NCBI GenBank assembly: GCA_035447945.1
Contig: DAOTHZ010000059.1
Location: forward strand, 1-12,697
Origin: Syntrophomonas_B sp035447945
GTDB taxonomy: Bacteria; Bacillota; Syntrophomonadia; Syntrophomonadales; Syntrophomonadaceae
Direction: 5' to 3'
Length of the DNA stretch: 12,697 nt
The translations under genes and the position numbers were made by a program. Below the pieces are notes generated by a model, which was not told where the DNA came from, made no database searches, and saw only the letters and a program-made list of their open reading frames with translations. Every line of letters begins with the position of its first letter. Position 1 is the stretch's first letter. This document shows, piece by piece, positions 1-5,416 of the stretch.

Positions 1-48
1 GGTGGCCGGACAGTCGGCTCCGGTGTAGTTATCAACATCGAGCAATAA
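1..48 (+). CDS. tuf: Elongation factor Tu, C-terminal end (partial)
   Basis: The first 16 codons read GGRTVGSGVVINIEQ and then TAA. This is the conserved end of EF-Tu domain 3 (typical ending GGRTVGAGVV.. in bacteria). EF-Tu delivers aminoacyl-tRNA to the ribosome as a GTP complex. The gene enters from outside the window. No clear terminator hairpin follows it, so some read-through into rpmG is possible. The position of tuf before rpmG-secE-nusG is the usual order in Firmicutes. Confidence 0.93.
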   Translation, partial: GGRTVGSGVVINIEQ

Positions 49-82
49 AACATTTTCCTCAAAACGTACCAAACATGCTCTA

Positions 83-112
83 TTGACATTGTTTGCAGGC
101 ATGTGCTAGAGT
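83..112 (+). promoter_or_regulatory. Sigma-A-type promoter for rpmG-secE-nusG-rpl operon
   Basis: A perfect -35 box TTGACA (83-88) is followed after 18 bases by TAGAGT (107-112), which matches 4 of 6 bases of TATAAT. A TG one base before the -10 (104-105) gives an extended -10. It lies 38 bases before the rpmG start codon, between tuf and rpmG, where a housekeeping promoter for the operon would be expected. The -10 is imperfect, so the exact box is inferred. Confidence 0.7.
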
Positions 113-149
113 ATTGTAGTATTTTTATACACGGGATGGAGGTGTCAAG

Positions 150-299
150 GTGAGGGTAGGCATTACGTTGGCTTGCACTGACTGTAAACAGCGCAATTAT
201 CAAACGACCAAAGACAAGAAAAAAAACACAGAAAAAATGGAAGTAAGGAAATACTGCAAATTTTGCAACACCCATACAATCCATAAAGAGATCAAGTAA
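150..299 (+). CDS. rpmG: 50S ribosomal protein L33
   Basis: This 49-residue protein starts at GTG, with GGAGG at 138-142 seven bases upstream. It starts MRVGITLACTDCKQRNY and ends HTIHKEIK, the typical bacterial L33 fold and length. Two CxxC pairs (C9/C12 and C36/C39) form a zinc ribbon, so this is the zinc-binding (C+) form rather than the cysteine-free paralogue that some bacteria switch to under zinc shortage. L33 lies near the E site of the large subunit. The gene is too short for many ORF callers and uses a non-ATG start. It opens the rpmG-secE-nusG run. Confidence 0.95.
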   Translation: MRVGITLACTDCKQRNYQTTKDKKKNTEKMEVRKYCKFCNTHTIHKEIK

Positions 300-317
300 A
301 GCTGGGGATGTGAAATA

Positions 318-560
318 ATGGCCAAAAATAATACCCCTGCAAAGCAAGAAAGTGGTATTACAATATGGTGGGGCAATATTCGCGAATATTTGTCCAGTGT
401 TTATAATGAACTCAAGAAAGTATACTGGCCCAACCGCAGGCAATTGATTGCTTATACCGGTGTTGTAATCATAACTGTGACAATTGTTGCGCTGATACTG
501 TGGGCTTTTGATAGTGGCTTGTCTTTCTTGTTGTCAAAATTTATGGATGCCTTTGCCTAA
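318..560 (+). CDS. secE: Preprotein translocase subunit SecE
   Basis: An 80-residue protein with one transmembrane helix (about residues 43-64), which is the short Gram-positive form; E. coli SecE has three helices. The conserved amphipathic motif ELKKVYWPNRRQ (31-42) precedes the membrane segment and clamps the two halves of SecY. SecE is an essential part of the SecYEG channel in the cytoplasmic membrane. The ribosome-binding site is a weak purine stretch (GGGGATG, 304-310). The stop codon TAA is directly followed by the AGGAGG of nusG, so the two genes are translated from one message, as in most bacteria. Confidence 0.96.
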   Translation: MAKNNTPAKQESGITIWWGNIREYLSSVYNELKKVYWPNRRQLIAYTGVVIITVTIVALILWAFDSGLSFLLSKFMDAFA

Positions 561-575
561 AGGAGGTGGTTGCCA

Positions 576-1193
576 ATGACCGCCAAAAAGCAATCCAAAT
601 CAAAGGAGAACGCTGTCATGCCTGTTGAAACACCAGCCCCGGCTATTGCGGATTGGCTGACTGAAAGAAAAGGCGAATGGTATGTGGTGCATACCTATTC
701 CGGTTATGAGAACAAAATAAAAGTAGATTTGGCCAAACGGGTTGAATCCATGAACATGCAGGACAAGATTTTCCATGTAATTATTCCTGAGGAACAGGAA
801 GTTGAATTTAAAGGCGGCAAAAAGAAAGTAACTACCAAACGGGTATTCCCGGGATATGTTATCGTCAATATGATTTTGGATGATGAGTCTTGGTATGTCG
901 TGCATCATACCCCAGGTGTTACCGGTTTCGTGGGCAGTGGTACCAAACCAATCCCTTTGCAGGAAGAAGAAATTACCAAAATATTGCGTCGAATGGGTTT
1001 GGTCGAACAAAAACCCAGGATAATAGACATCGAAGTGGGAGAAAATGTTCGCGTTAAAAACGGACCATTTGAAAACTTCGAGGGAATTGTCAAGGAATTG
1101 CTGCCAGACCGCGGCAAGATAAGAGTCAGTATTTCCATGTTCGGGCGGGAGACTCCCGTAGAATTGGATTACGAACAAATCGATAAAATATAA
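576..1193 (+). CDS. nusG: Transcription termination/antitermination factor NusG
   Basis: NusG binds RNA polymerase near the clamp and affects pausing, Rho-dependent termination and coupling to ribosomes. The NGN domain starts at EWYVVHTYSGYENK (about residues 34-47) and runs to about 145, and includes RVFPGYVIVNM (89-99). The KOW domain follows (about 155-205) with GENVRVKNGPFENFEGIV. The ATG at 576 is chosen because AGGAGG (561-566) lies nine bases upstream. A TTG at 570 is too close to it. This gives 205 residues, longer than the roughly 175-180 usual in Firmicutes, because of a charged, proline-rich N-terminal extension of about 30 residues. A second ATG at 618 has its own Shine-Dalgarno and would give 191 residues. 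Confidence 0.96.
   Translation: MTAKKQSKSKENAVMPVETPAPAIADWLTERKGEWYVVHTYSGYENKIKVDLAKRVESMNMQDKIFHVIIPEEQEVEFKGGKKKVTTKRVFPGYVIVNMILDDESWYVVHHTPGVTGFVGSGTKPIPLQEEEITKILRRMGLVEQKPRIIDIEVGENVRVKNGPFENFEGIVKELLPDRGKIRVSISMFGRETPVELDYEQIDKI
603..620 (+). promoter_or_regulatory. Second ribosome-binding site and alternative start inside nusG
   Basis: AAGGAG (603-608) lies nine bases before an in-frame ATG (618-620), at Met15 of the long NusG. The spacing matches that of the upstream site at 561-576. The shorter product would still carry the whole NGN and KOW domains. Either start, or both, could be used; the sequence alone cannot decide. Confidence 0.4.
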
Positions 1194-1205
1194 GGAGGTG
1201 TGAAT

Positions 1206-1631
1206 GTGGCCAAAAGGGTTATGGGCAAAGTTTCTCTGCAAATCAAAGCAGGCAAAGCGACACCAGCACCCCCGGTAGGACCTGCGTTGGGTCAGTATGG
1301 TGTCAACATCATGGGTTTTTGTAAAGAATATAATGCAAAAACAGCCAACCAGACCGGATTCATCGTGCCGGTAGAAATAACCGTTTACGAAGACAGATCT
1401 TTTACCTTTGTGCTGAAATCTCCGCCGGCATCTGACTTGCTCAAGAAAGCTGCCAATATTGAAAAAGGTTCCGGAGAACCCAACAAGAAAAAGGTGGGTA
1501 CTGTGAATCGAGCCAAACTGGTTGAAATTGCCGAGATGAAAAAAGATGATCTCAATGCTGCCGATTTGGATGCTGCCGTGAGAATGATGGAAGGAACCGC
1601 ACGCAGTATGGGACTCAAAGTAGTTGATTAA
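1206..1631 (+). CDS. rplK: 50S ribosomal protein L11
   Basis: A 141-residue protein, the same length as B. subtilis L11. It begins MAKRVMGKVSLQIKAGKATP, followed by the conserved PAPPVGPALGQYGVNIMGFCKEYN, then GSGEPNKKKVGTV and the C-terminal rRNA-binding part ending GTARSMGLKVVD. L11 binds the GTPase-associated centre of 23S rRNA, is needed for the RelA response, and forms part of the thiostrepton site. The GTG at 1206 is chosen over the in-frame GTG at 1200 because AAGGAGG (1192-1198) is seven bases from the former and only one from the latter. The Shine-Dalgarno overlaps the nusG stop, so translation is probably coupled. Confidence 0.97.
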   Translation: MAKRVMGKVSLQIKAGKATPAPPVGPALGQYGVNIMGFCKEYNAKTANQTGFIVPVEITVYEDRSFTFVLKSPPASDLLKKAANIEKGSGEPNKKKVGTVNRAKLVEIAEMKKDDLNAADLDAAVRMMEGTARSMGLKVVD

Positions 1632-1673
1632 TCTGCAGTTGGAATTACAGTATTTTGAGATACGGTTGAACAA

Positions 1674-1700
1674 TGTGGGAGGAGCATTCCGCAAACCACA
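1674..1700 (+). promoter_or_regulatory. Putative L1-binding mRNA hairpin (rRNA mimic) before rplA
   Basis: The outer stem UGUGG (1674-1678) pairs with CCACA (1696-1700). A short inner stem GGA (1681-1683) pairs with UCC (1688-1690) across a GCAU loop. Between the stems the 5' side has GA and the 3' side has GCAAA. This asymmetric internal loop, GA opposite a longer strand ending in AAA, is the arrangement known for L1 sites in 23S rRNA helix 77 (GUGG-GA-GGCU...) and in the Methanococcus L1 mRNA. The hairpin abuts the rplA Shine-Dalgarno (AAGGAGG from 1700), so bound L1 could block translation of its own gene. The structure was folded by eye; function is inferred. Confidence 0.6.
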
Positions 1701-1714
1701 AGGAGGATTAAATA

Positions 1715-2416
1715 ATGAACAAAAGCAAAGCTTATTCCGATGCAATCAAAAAAATTGACAAAAGCAAACTATATGATCCGCAGGAAGCGCTTGCGCTGGT
1801 CAAGGAAATCGCGACAGCCAAGTTTGATGAAACGGTTGAAGTTCACATCAAATTGGGCGTAGATCCCCGACATGCCGACCAACAAGTCAGAGGGACAGTA
1901 TCTCTGCCCAATGGAACCGGCAAGACTCGTAAAGTACTAGTGTTTGCCAAAGGCGATAAAGTTAAGGAAGCAGAGCAGGCTGGTGCAGATTATGTCGGTG
2001 GAGAAGAACTGGCGGAAAAGATTCAAGGCGGCTGGTTCGATTTTGACATTGCGGTGGCAACACCTGATATGATGGCGGTTGTCGGAAAACTGGGTAAAAT
2101 ATTGGGGCCCCGCGGATTAATGCCCAACCCCAAATCAGGTACGGTTACTTTCGATATAGAGCGTACCATCAACGAATTGAAAGCCGGGCGTATTGAATAC
2201 AGGGTTGATAAAACCTCGATCGTGCATGCCCCGATTGGCAGAGTATCTTTTGAAGTGGGAAAACTTCAGGAAAATCTAAATGCTTTTGCCGAAGCATTGA
2301 TTAAAGCCAAACCGGCAGCGGCCAAAGGTCAATACATGCGTTCCGTTAGTATCTGCTCAACCATGGGACCCGGTATTAAAATCAATCCGCTTGTAATTAT
2401 GGCCGCAAACAAGTAA
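1715..2416 (+). CDS. rplA: 50S ribosomal protein L1
   Basis: A 233-residue protein of normal bacterial L1 length. Conserved stretches include ALALVKEIATAKFDETVEVH, the PRHADQQVRGTVSLPNGTGK region, the domain-2 segment ATPDMMAVVGKLGKILGPRG (from about residue 124), LMPNPKSGTVT, and the C-terminal SICSTMGPGIKIN signature. L1 binds helices 76-78 of 23S rRNA in the mobile stalk by the E site and classically represses its own mRNA. AAGGAGG sits eight bases before the ATG. The gene is 83 bases downstream of rplK, and that gap holds the likely L1-binding hairpin. Confidence 0.98.
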   Translation: MNKSKAYSDAIKKIDKSKLYDPQEALALVKEIATAKFDETVEVHIKLGVDPRHADQQVRGTVSLPNGTGKTRKVLVFAKGDKVKEAEQAGADYVGGEELAEKIQGGWFDFDIAVATPDMMAVVGKLGKILGPRGLMPNPKSGTVTFDIERTINELKAGRIEYRVDKTSIVHAPIGRVSFEVGKLQENLNAFAEALIKAKPAAAKGQYMRSVSICSTMGPGIKINPLVIMAANK

Positions 2417-2444
2417 AATGATGGAAATCTAAAACTGAAAATTG

Positions 2445-2568
2445 ATAACTGTAGATAGCTGGTGGCGCAAGCCTTAAAAAAGTTTTAAATTTGCCTGCTG
2501 AGGTTAGTGAAATACATGTTCTATAATGGACGCTATTAACCTCTGCAAGCCTGATTGCAGAGGTTTTT
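2445..2568 (+). ncRNA. Ribosomal protein L10 leader (autoregulatory attenuator)
   Basis: The 220-base gap between rplA and rplJ contains the L10-leader pattern: CUGUAGAUAGC, a short GGC-GCAA-GCC tetraloop hairpin (2464-2473), a second hairpin TTAAAA/TTTTAA (2474-2488), and a closing stem between 2457-2462 and 2494-2499 with one T-T mismatch. Downstream, GAGGTTA (2500-2506) can pair with TAACCTC (2537-2543), extended by GC and GU pairs to 2497-2509/2534-2546. This would break the terminator at 2538-2568. In the known mechanism the L10-(L12)4 complex binds the junction, a mimic of its 23S site, and favours termination when L10 is in excess. Rfam-level identity is from memory; the pairing is visible directly. 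Confidence 0.85.
2538..2568 (+). terminator. Intrinsic terminator of the L10 leader (attenuator)
   Basis: Perfect 8-base stem CCTCTGCA (2540-2547) / TGCAGAGG (2556-2563), loop of eight bases, then TTTTT (2564-2568). AA before the stem can add two pairs with the first Ts. It lies about 70 bases before rplJ and shares its 5' arm with the antiterminator stem, so termination is conditional. Confidence 0.88.
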
Positions 2569-2636
2569 CGATTTCTCTGACCATTGCCAACGAAACCATT
2601 TAAATCGAATACATCATCATAAGGGGGTGAAAATGA

Positions 2637-3158
2637 ATGCCCAAAATCGAAGAAAAACAACTAATCGTGGATGAAATCAAGCAACACCTGGAGAAATCAA
2701 TGCTGGTGGTTTTTGCTGATTATCGTGGCTTAAAAGTTGACGAGATGACCGAACTGAGAAACAAGTTACGCGTTCCCGGCGTTGAAGTCAAAGTTCTGAA
2801 AAACACCATGCTGCGTTTTGCGCTGGAACAAACCGGCAATAAAGACATGGCTGATTTGATCAACGGTCCCAATGCTGCCATCCTCAGTCAGGATGATCCC
2901 GTCACTCCAGCCAAGGTATTGTTCGAATTTGCCAAGACGCATAAAAATCTGGAAATCAAGATGGGACTTTTACAAGGACAAGTGATAACGCCAGATAAGA
3001 TTAAAAGTCTGGCCGATCTGCCTTCGCGGGAAGTATTGGTGGCAACTGTTCTTGGAACCATGCAGGCGCCCATCACATCATTTGTGCGCGTGTTAAATGC
3101 CAACATTACAGGTTTGGCAAGGGCACTGGATCAGATTCGAGAACAAAAAGCCAGTTAG
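2637..3158 (+). CDS. rplJ: 50S ribosomal protein L10
   Basis: A 173-residue protein with the L10 globular domain: KQLIVDEIKQHLEKSMLVVFADYRGL, then ELRNKLRVPGVEVKVLKNTM (from about residue 41). The C-terminal helix, after about residue 125, anchors L7/L12 dimers. L10 is the base of the L12 stalk that recruits translation factors. The ATG at 2637 is chosen because the Shine-Dalgarno AAGGGGGTG (2621-2629) lies seven bases upstream. Another ATG at 2633 is in a different frame. Expression is probably set by the L10 leader immediately upstream. Confidence 0.98.
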   Translation: MPKIEEKQLIVDEIKQHLEKSMLVVFADYRGLKVDEMTELRNKLRVPGVEVKVLKNTMLRFALEQTGNKDMADLINGPNAAILSQDDPVTPAKVLFEFAKTHKNLEIKMGLLQGQVITPDKIKSLADLPSREVLVATVLGTMQAPITSFVRVLNANITGLARALDQIREQKAS

Positions 3159-3164
3159 TAATTT

Positions 3165-3188
3165 GGGAATAAACACATCTGCATTCCC
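3165..3188 (+). repeat. Short hairpin between rplJ and rplL
   Basis: GGGAAT (3165-3170) and ATTCCC (3183-3188) form a 6-base perfect inverted repeat around 12 bases. It begins six bases after the rplJ stop and ends about 30 bases before the rplL ribosome-binding site. No T-tract follows, so it is not an intrinsic terminator. A processing or stability hairpin that helps raise L12 relative to L10 is possible but not shown. Confidence 0.35.
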
Positions 3189-3232
3189 TTACAAAAACAT
3201 CATTTAAGCGAAATTGAAGGAGGATATTTAAA

Positions 3233-3610
3233 ATGAGTAAAGTTCAAGAAGTTATTGATATTGTAAAAGGTCTGACGGTTTTGGAACTGTCCGAGCTGGT
3301 TAAAGCCCTGGAAGAAGAGTTCGGTGTAAGTGCTGCCGCTCCTGTAGCCGCAGCTGCAGCCCCGACCGCCGCTGCTGCTGCTCCTGCGGAAGAAGAACAG
3401 ACTGAGTTTGATGTAATTCTGGCTTCTGTTGGCGACAAGAAAATCAATGTCATCAAGGTAGTCAGAGAGATCACCGGATTAGGGCTGAAGGAAGCCAAAG
3501 ATTTGGTAGACGCCGCACCTAAGCCGGTAAAAGAAAAAATCAACAAAGAAGAAGCCAACGATATCAAAGCCAAACTTGAAGAAGCTGGTGCCAGTATAGA
3601 AATTAAATAA
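3233..3610 (+). CDS. rplL: 50S ribosomal protein L7/L12
   Basis: A 125-residue protein. The N-terminal dimerisation domain (VQEVIDIVKGLTVLELSELVKALEEEFG, about 4-31) is followed by a flexible hinge rich in Ala and Pro (about 33-52). The C-terminal factor-binding domain carries EFDVILASVGDKKINVIKVV and GLGLKEAKDLVDAAPKPVKE. The multi-copy L12 stalk recruits and activates EF-Tu, EF-G and other GTPases. The Shine-Dalgarno is GAAGGAGGA, eight bases before ATG. It is the last gene of the ribosomal block here: two terminators follow, and rpoB is 5.8 kb away. Confidence 0.98.
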   Translation: MSKVQEVIDIVKGLTVLELSELVKALEEEFGVSAAAPVAAAAAPTAAAAAPAEEEQTEFDVILASVGDKKINVIKVVREITGLGLKEAKDLVDAAPKPVKEKINKEEANDIKAKLEEAGASIEIK

Positions 3611-3627
3611 TGTTTACGAAATGATTG

Positions 3628-3654
3628 GAGAACCCGCTTAGGGTTCTCTTTTTT
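3628..3654 (+). terminator. Intrinsic terminator 1 after rplL
   Basis: Perfect 8-base stem GAGAACCC (3628-3635) / GGGTTCTC (3641-3648) with a 5-base loop, followed by six Ts (3649-3654). It lies 18 bases after the rplL stop codon. This is a strong canonical Rho-independent terminator. Confidence 0.93.
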
Positions 3655-3673
3655 ATTGGAATAGACGAGATTT

Positions 3674-3707
3674 AAAGCACCACCCTTGGATGGGGAGGTG
3701 CTTTTTT
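3674..3707 (+). terminator. Intrinsic terminator 2 after rplL (tandem)
   Basis: The stem AAAGCACC (3674-3681) / GGTGCTTT (3697-3704) can add an inner CCC/GGG, and is followed by a run of Ts to 3707. It starts 20 bases after terminator 1. The two in series should block nearly all ribosomal-operon transcription from entering the CoA-transferase module. Confidence 0.9.
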
Positions 3708-3797
3708 GGGGTGTAAATGTGGCAGATAGAAGGGAACAAAGACTGCCTTCTACCCAAGGGGACTGAAAGGTGTAGCAAAAACCAACATATGTATAAA

Positions 3798-3865
3798 ATA
3801 GTCTACACGTATCGCAGAACCCTGACAGGTATGCATTATTATCGATAAAAAAAACAATAGACTAT
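3798..3865 (+). repeat. Inverted repeat upstream of sigma-54 promoter (candidate enhancer site)
   Basis: ATAGTCTA (3798-3805) is repeated in inverse orientation as TAGACTAT (3858-3865). The arms are 52 bases apart, about five helical turns, and the centre is about 120 bases before the -24 element. Enhancer sites for sigma-54 activators usually lie 80-150 bases upstream. The 8-base match in AT-rich DNA could be chance. Confidence 0.35.
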
Positions 3866-3950
3866 ATAAATAACGCAACATTCAAAAAATAAAAAATATT
3901 CAAACAAAACAAGAAGCTTGTGATTGCCATGTTGTGTGGATGTGAAAAAA

Positions 3951-3966
3951 TGGTACACATATTGCA
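3951..3966 (+). promoter_or_regulatory. Sigma-54 (RpoN) -24/-12 promoter for the CoA-transferase genes
   Basis: TGGTACACATATTGCA fits the consensus TGGCACG-N4-TTGCA. The GG and GC elements have the required spacing, the TTGCA is complete, and the main deviation is T for C at the fourth base. Transcription would start about 12 bases after the GC, near 3977, leaving a leader of about 75 bases to the TTG start at 4053. A sigma-54 activator gene lies in the same cluster, which supports the call. Confidence 0.82.
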
Positions 3967-4052
3967 AATGTAATATAGCTACTGCATCATTACAATCATT
4001 TTACACAGCAATATAATCTTTATCCACCACAAATAACGAAGGAGGGTATAAA

Positions 4053-5357
4053 TTGGATTGGAAAGAGGAATACAAACGCAGGCTTAAAACTCCGGAAGAG
4101 GCAGCCAAGCTTATCAAAAACAATGATCGGATTGCCATGCAGGGGGGGACCGGGATACCTCCCGCATTTTCAGCCGCATTGGCCAAAAGGTCAGAGGAAT
4201 TGCGAAATGTAGTCTTGTGTCAAGGATTTGCCTTGGCTTTTCATGATTATATGAAGCCCGAATACAAGGATAGTTTTCGGGTTGAAACAGTATTTATCGG
4301 GCCGGCTGAACGGTATTGCATGAGTTTTGGAACCGTTGATTTTGTCCCCAATCACTTGGGCAGCCTGGGGCGTTGGCTGGATGAGACCAAAATCAACAAG
4401 GTAGCGGCTGTAGTCACGCCGCCCGATGAAAATGGATTTATGAATCGTTCCTGCTTTGGCGGATTGTGTACCAAACGATTAGCCGACCGGGCAGAAAATT
4501 TAATCGTTGAAGTCAATGCGAATACCCCCTGGTTGTGCAGCGATGTTTTCCAGGTTCATGTTTCCCAATGCCACGCAATTATTGAGAATAATGCCCCATT
4601 GTTTGAGATTCCGGAAATCCCCATCACGCCGGTTGAAAGAGAAATCGCGACGATTGTTGCAGACATGATTCCGGATGGGTCAACCATTCAGTTGGGACTG
4701 GGCGGATTAGCCAACTGTATTGGTCACTTTCTGAAGAATAAAAATGATTTGGGCTTCCATACCGAAGTTGTTTCCAACTCGATTATGGAACTGGTCAAAT
4801 GCGGTGCAGCCAACGGCAGTAAAAAAAGCATAATGAAAGGCAAGGTGCCTTTTACGTTTTGTGTGGGAACCAAAGAACTATGGGAATACATGGATCACAA
4901 TGAAACCTTCATAGGTTTTGAGATTGAAAATGTCAATGATCCCGGGATCATCCGCCAGAATGACAACATGGTCTCCGTCAACAATGCGTTGATGGTTGAT
5001 CTGACTGGACAGGTAGCCGCTGAATCGATCGGTACATATCAGTACAGTGCTACCGGAGGGCAAATGAATTTTGTTTTGGGTTCCCAAATGGCTAAAAACG
5101 GAAAAAGCATCATTGCCCTGCCATCAACCCGTACCGATAAAGAAGGCAACCGTCATTCCCGCATTTTGGATATGTTCCCGCAGGGAACGACAGTTTCCAC
5201 TTCCCGCAATGATGTCCACTTTGTGGTTACTGAGTTTGGTGCAGTCAATTTACGCAACCGGTCAATCTCTTGGAGAGTTGCAAACCTGATTAATATTGCT
5301 CATCCTGATTTCCGAGAAGAACTCACATTTAAAGCCAAACAACATGGATGGCTTTAA
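4053..5357 (+). CDS. Acetyl-CoA hydrolase/transferase family protein, 4-hydroxybutyrate CoA-transferase-like
   Basis: A 434-residue cytoplasmic enzyme of the family that includes 4-hydroxybutyrate CoA-transferase (AbfT/Cat2) and butyryl-CoA:acetate CoA-transferase. These move CoA from acetyl-CoA to a carboxylic acid through a glutamyl-CoA thioester. Visible hallmarks are the N-terminal EEAAKLIKNNDRIAMQGG, the region around ADMIPDGSTIQLGLGGLANC (204-222), the likely catalytic Glu238 in HTEVVSNS, GGQMNFVLGS (335-343) and NIAHPDFREEL (414-424). Start TTG has AAGGAGG seven bases upstream. GGQMNF has Asn where the paralogue and many family members have Asp, and LRNRS replaces the usual LRGKS-like loop, so its substrate may differ. 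The substrate cannot be read from sequence. It is first in a probable two-gene operon under the sigma-54 promoter. Confidence 0.9.
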   Translation: MDWKEEYKRRLKTPEEAAKLIKNNDRIAMQGGTGIPPAFSAALAKRSEELRNVVLCQGFALAFHDYMKPEYKDSFRVETVFIGPAERYCMSFGTVDFVPNHLGSLGRWLDETKINKVAAVVTPPDENGFMNRSCFGGLCTKRLADRAENLIVEVNANTPWLCSDVFQVHVSQCHAIIENNAPLFEIPEIPITPVEREIATIVADMIPDGSTIQLGLGGLANCIGHFLKNKNDLGFHTEVVSNSIMELVKCGAANGSKKSIMKGKVPFTFCVGTKELWEYMDHNETFIGFEIENVNDPGIIRQNDNMVSVNNALMVDLTGQVAAESIGTYQYSATGGQMNFVLGSQMAKNGKSIIALPSTRTDKEGNRHSRILDMFPQGTTVSTSRNDVHFVVTEFGAVNLRNRSISWRVANLINIAHPDFREELTFKAKQHGWL

Positions 5358-5416
5358 GTTCTGAAATTTTACAGCAGCCCGGTTATGCCAAATAGAAAAG
5401 TGAAGGAGGATGAACA

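Larger units (their letters stand above)
3711..4052 (+). other. Intergenic control region of the CoA-transferase operon
   Basis: With the terminators this makes about 440 bases without a gene between rplL and the first CoA-transferase. It is AT-rich, and I see no open frame with a ribosome-binding site. It contains a 7-base inverted repeat TAGAAGG/CCTTCTA (3727-3733/3746-3752), the palindromes ACATATGT (3785-3792) and TTATCGATAA (3839-3848), an 8-base inverted repeat (3798-3865), the sigma-54 promoter (3951-3966), and the ribosome-binding site AAGGAGG (4039-4045). The layout of dyads 90-170 bases upstream of a -24/-12 promoter is what an enhancer-dependent promoter needs. Confidence 0.7.

Noticed and set aside
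600..1745. Long open frame on the minus strand (381 codons) opposite nusG-rplK
   Set aside because: It lies entirely antisense to two certain genes, has no ribosome-binding site, and its translation is rich in His, Phe and Cys in a way typical of shadow frames.
2522..2527. Perfect TATAAT in the rplA-rplJ gap as a separate rplJ promoter
   Set aside because: No -35 box at 16-18 bases upstream, and the bases are part of the L10 leader between its two stems.
4012..4017. TATAAT just before the first CoA-transferase as a sigma-A promoter
   Set aside because: The best -35 candidate (TTACAA, 3990-3995) matches only three bases with a 16-base spacer; the sigma-54 site is much better.
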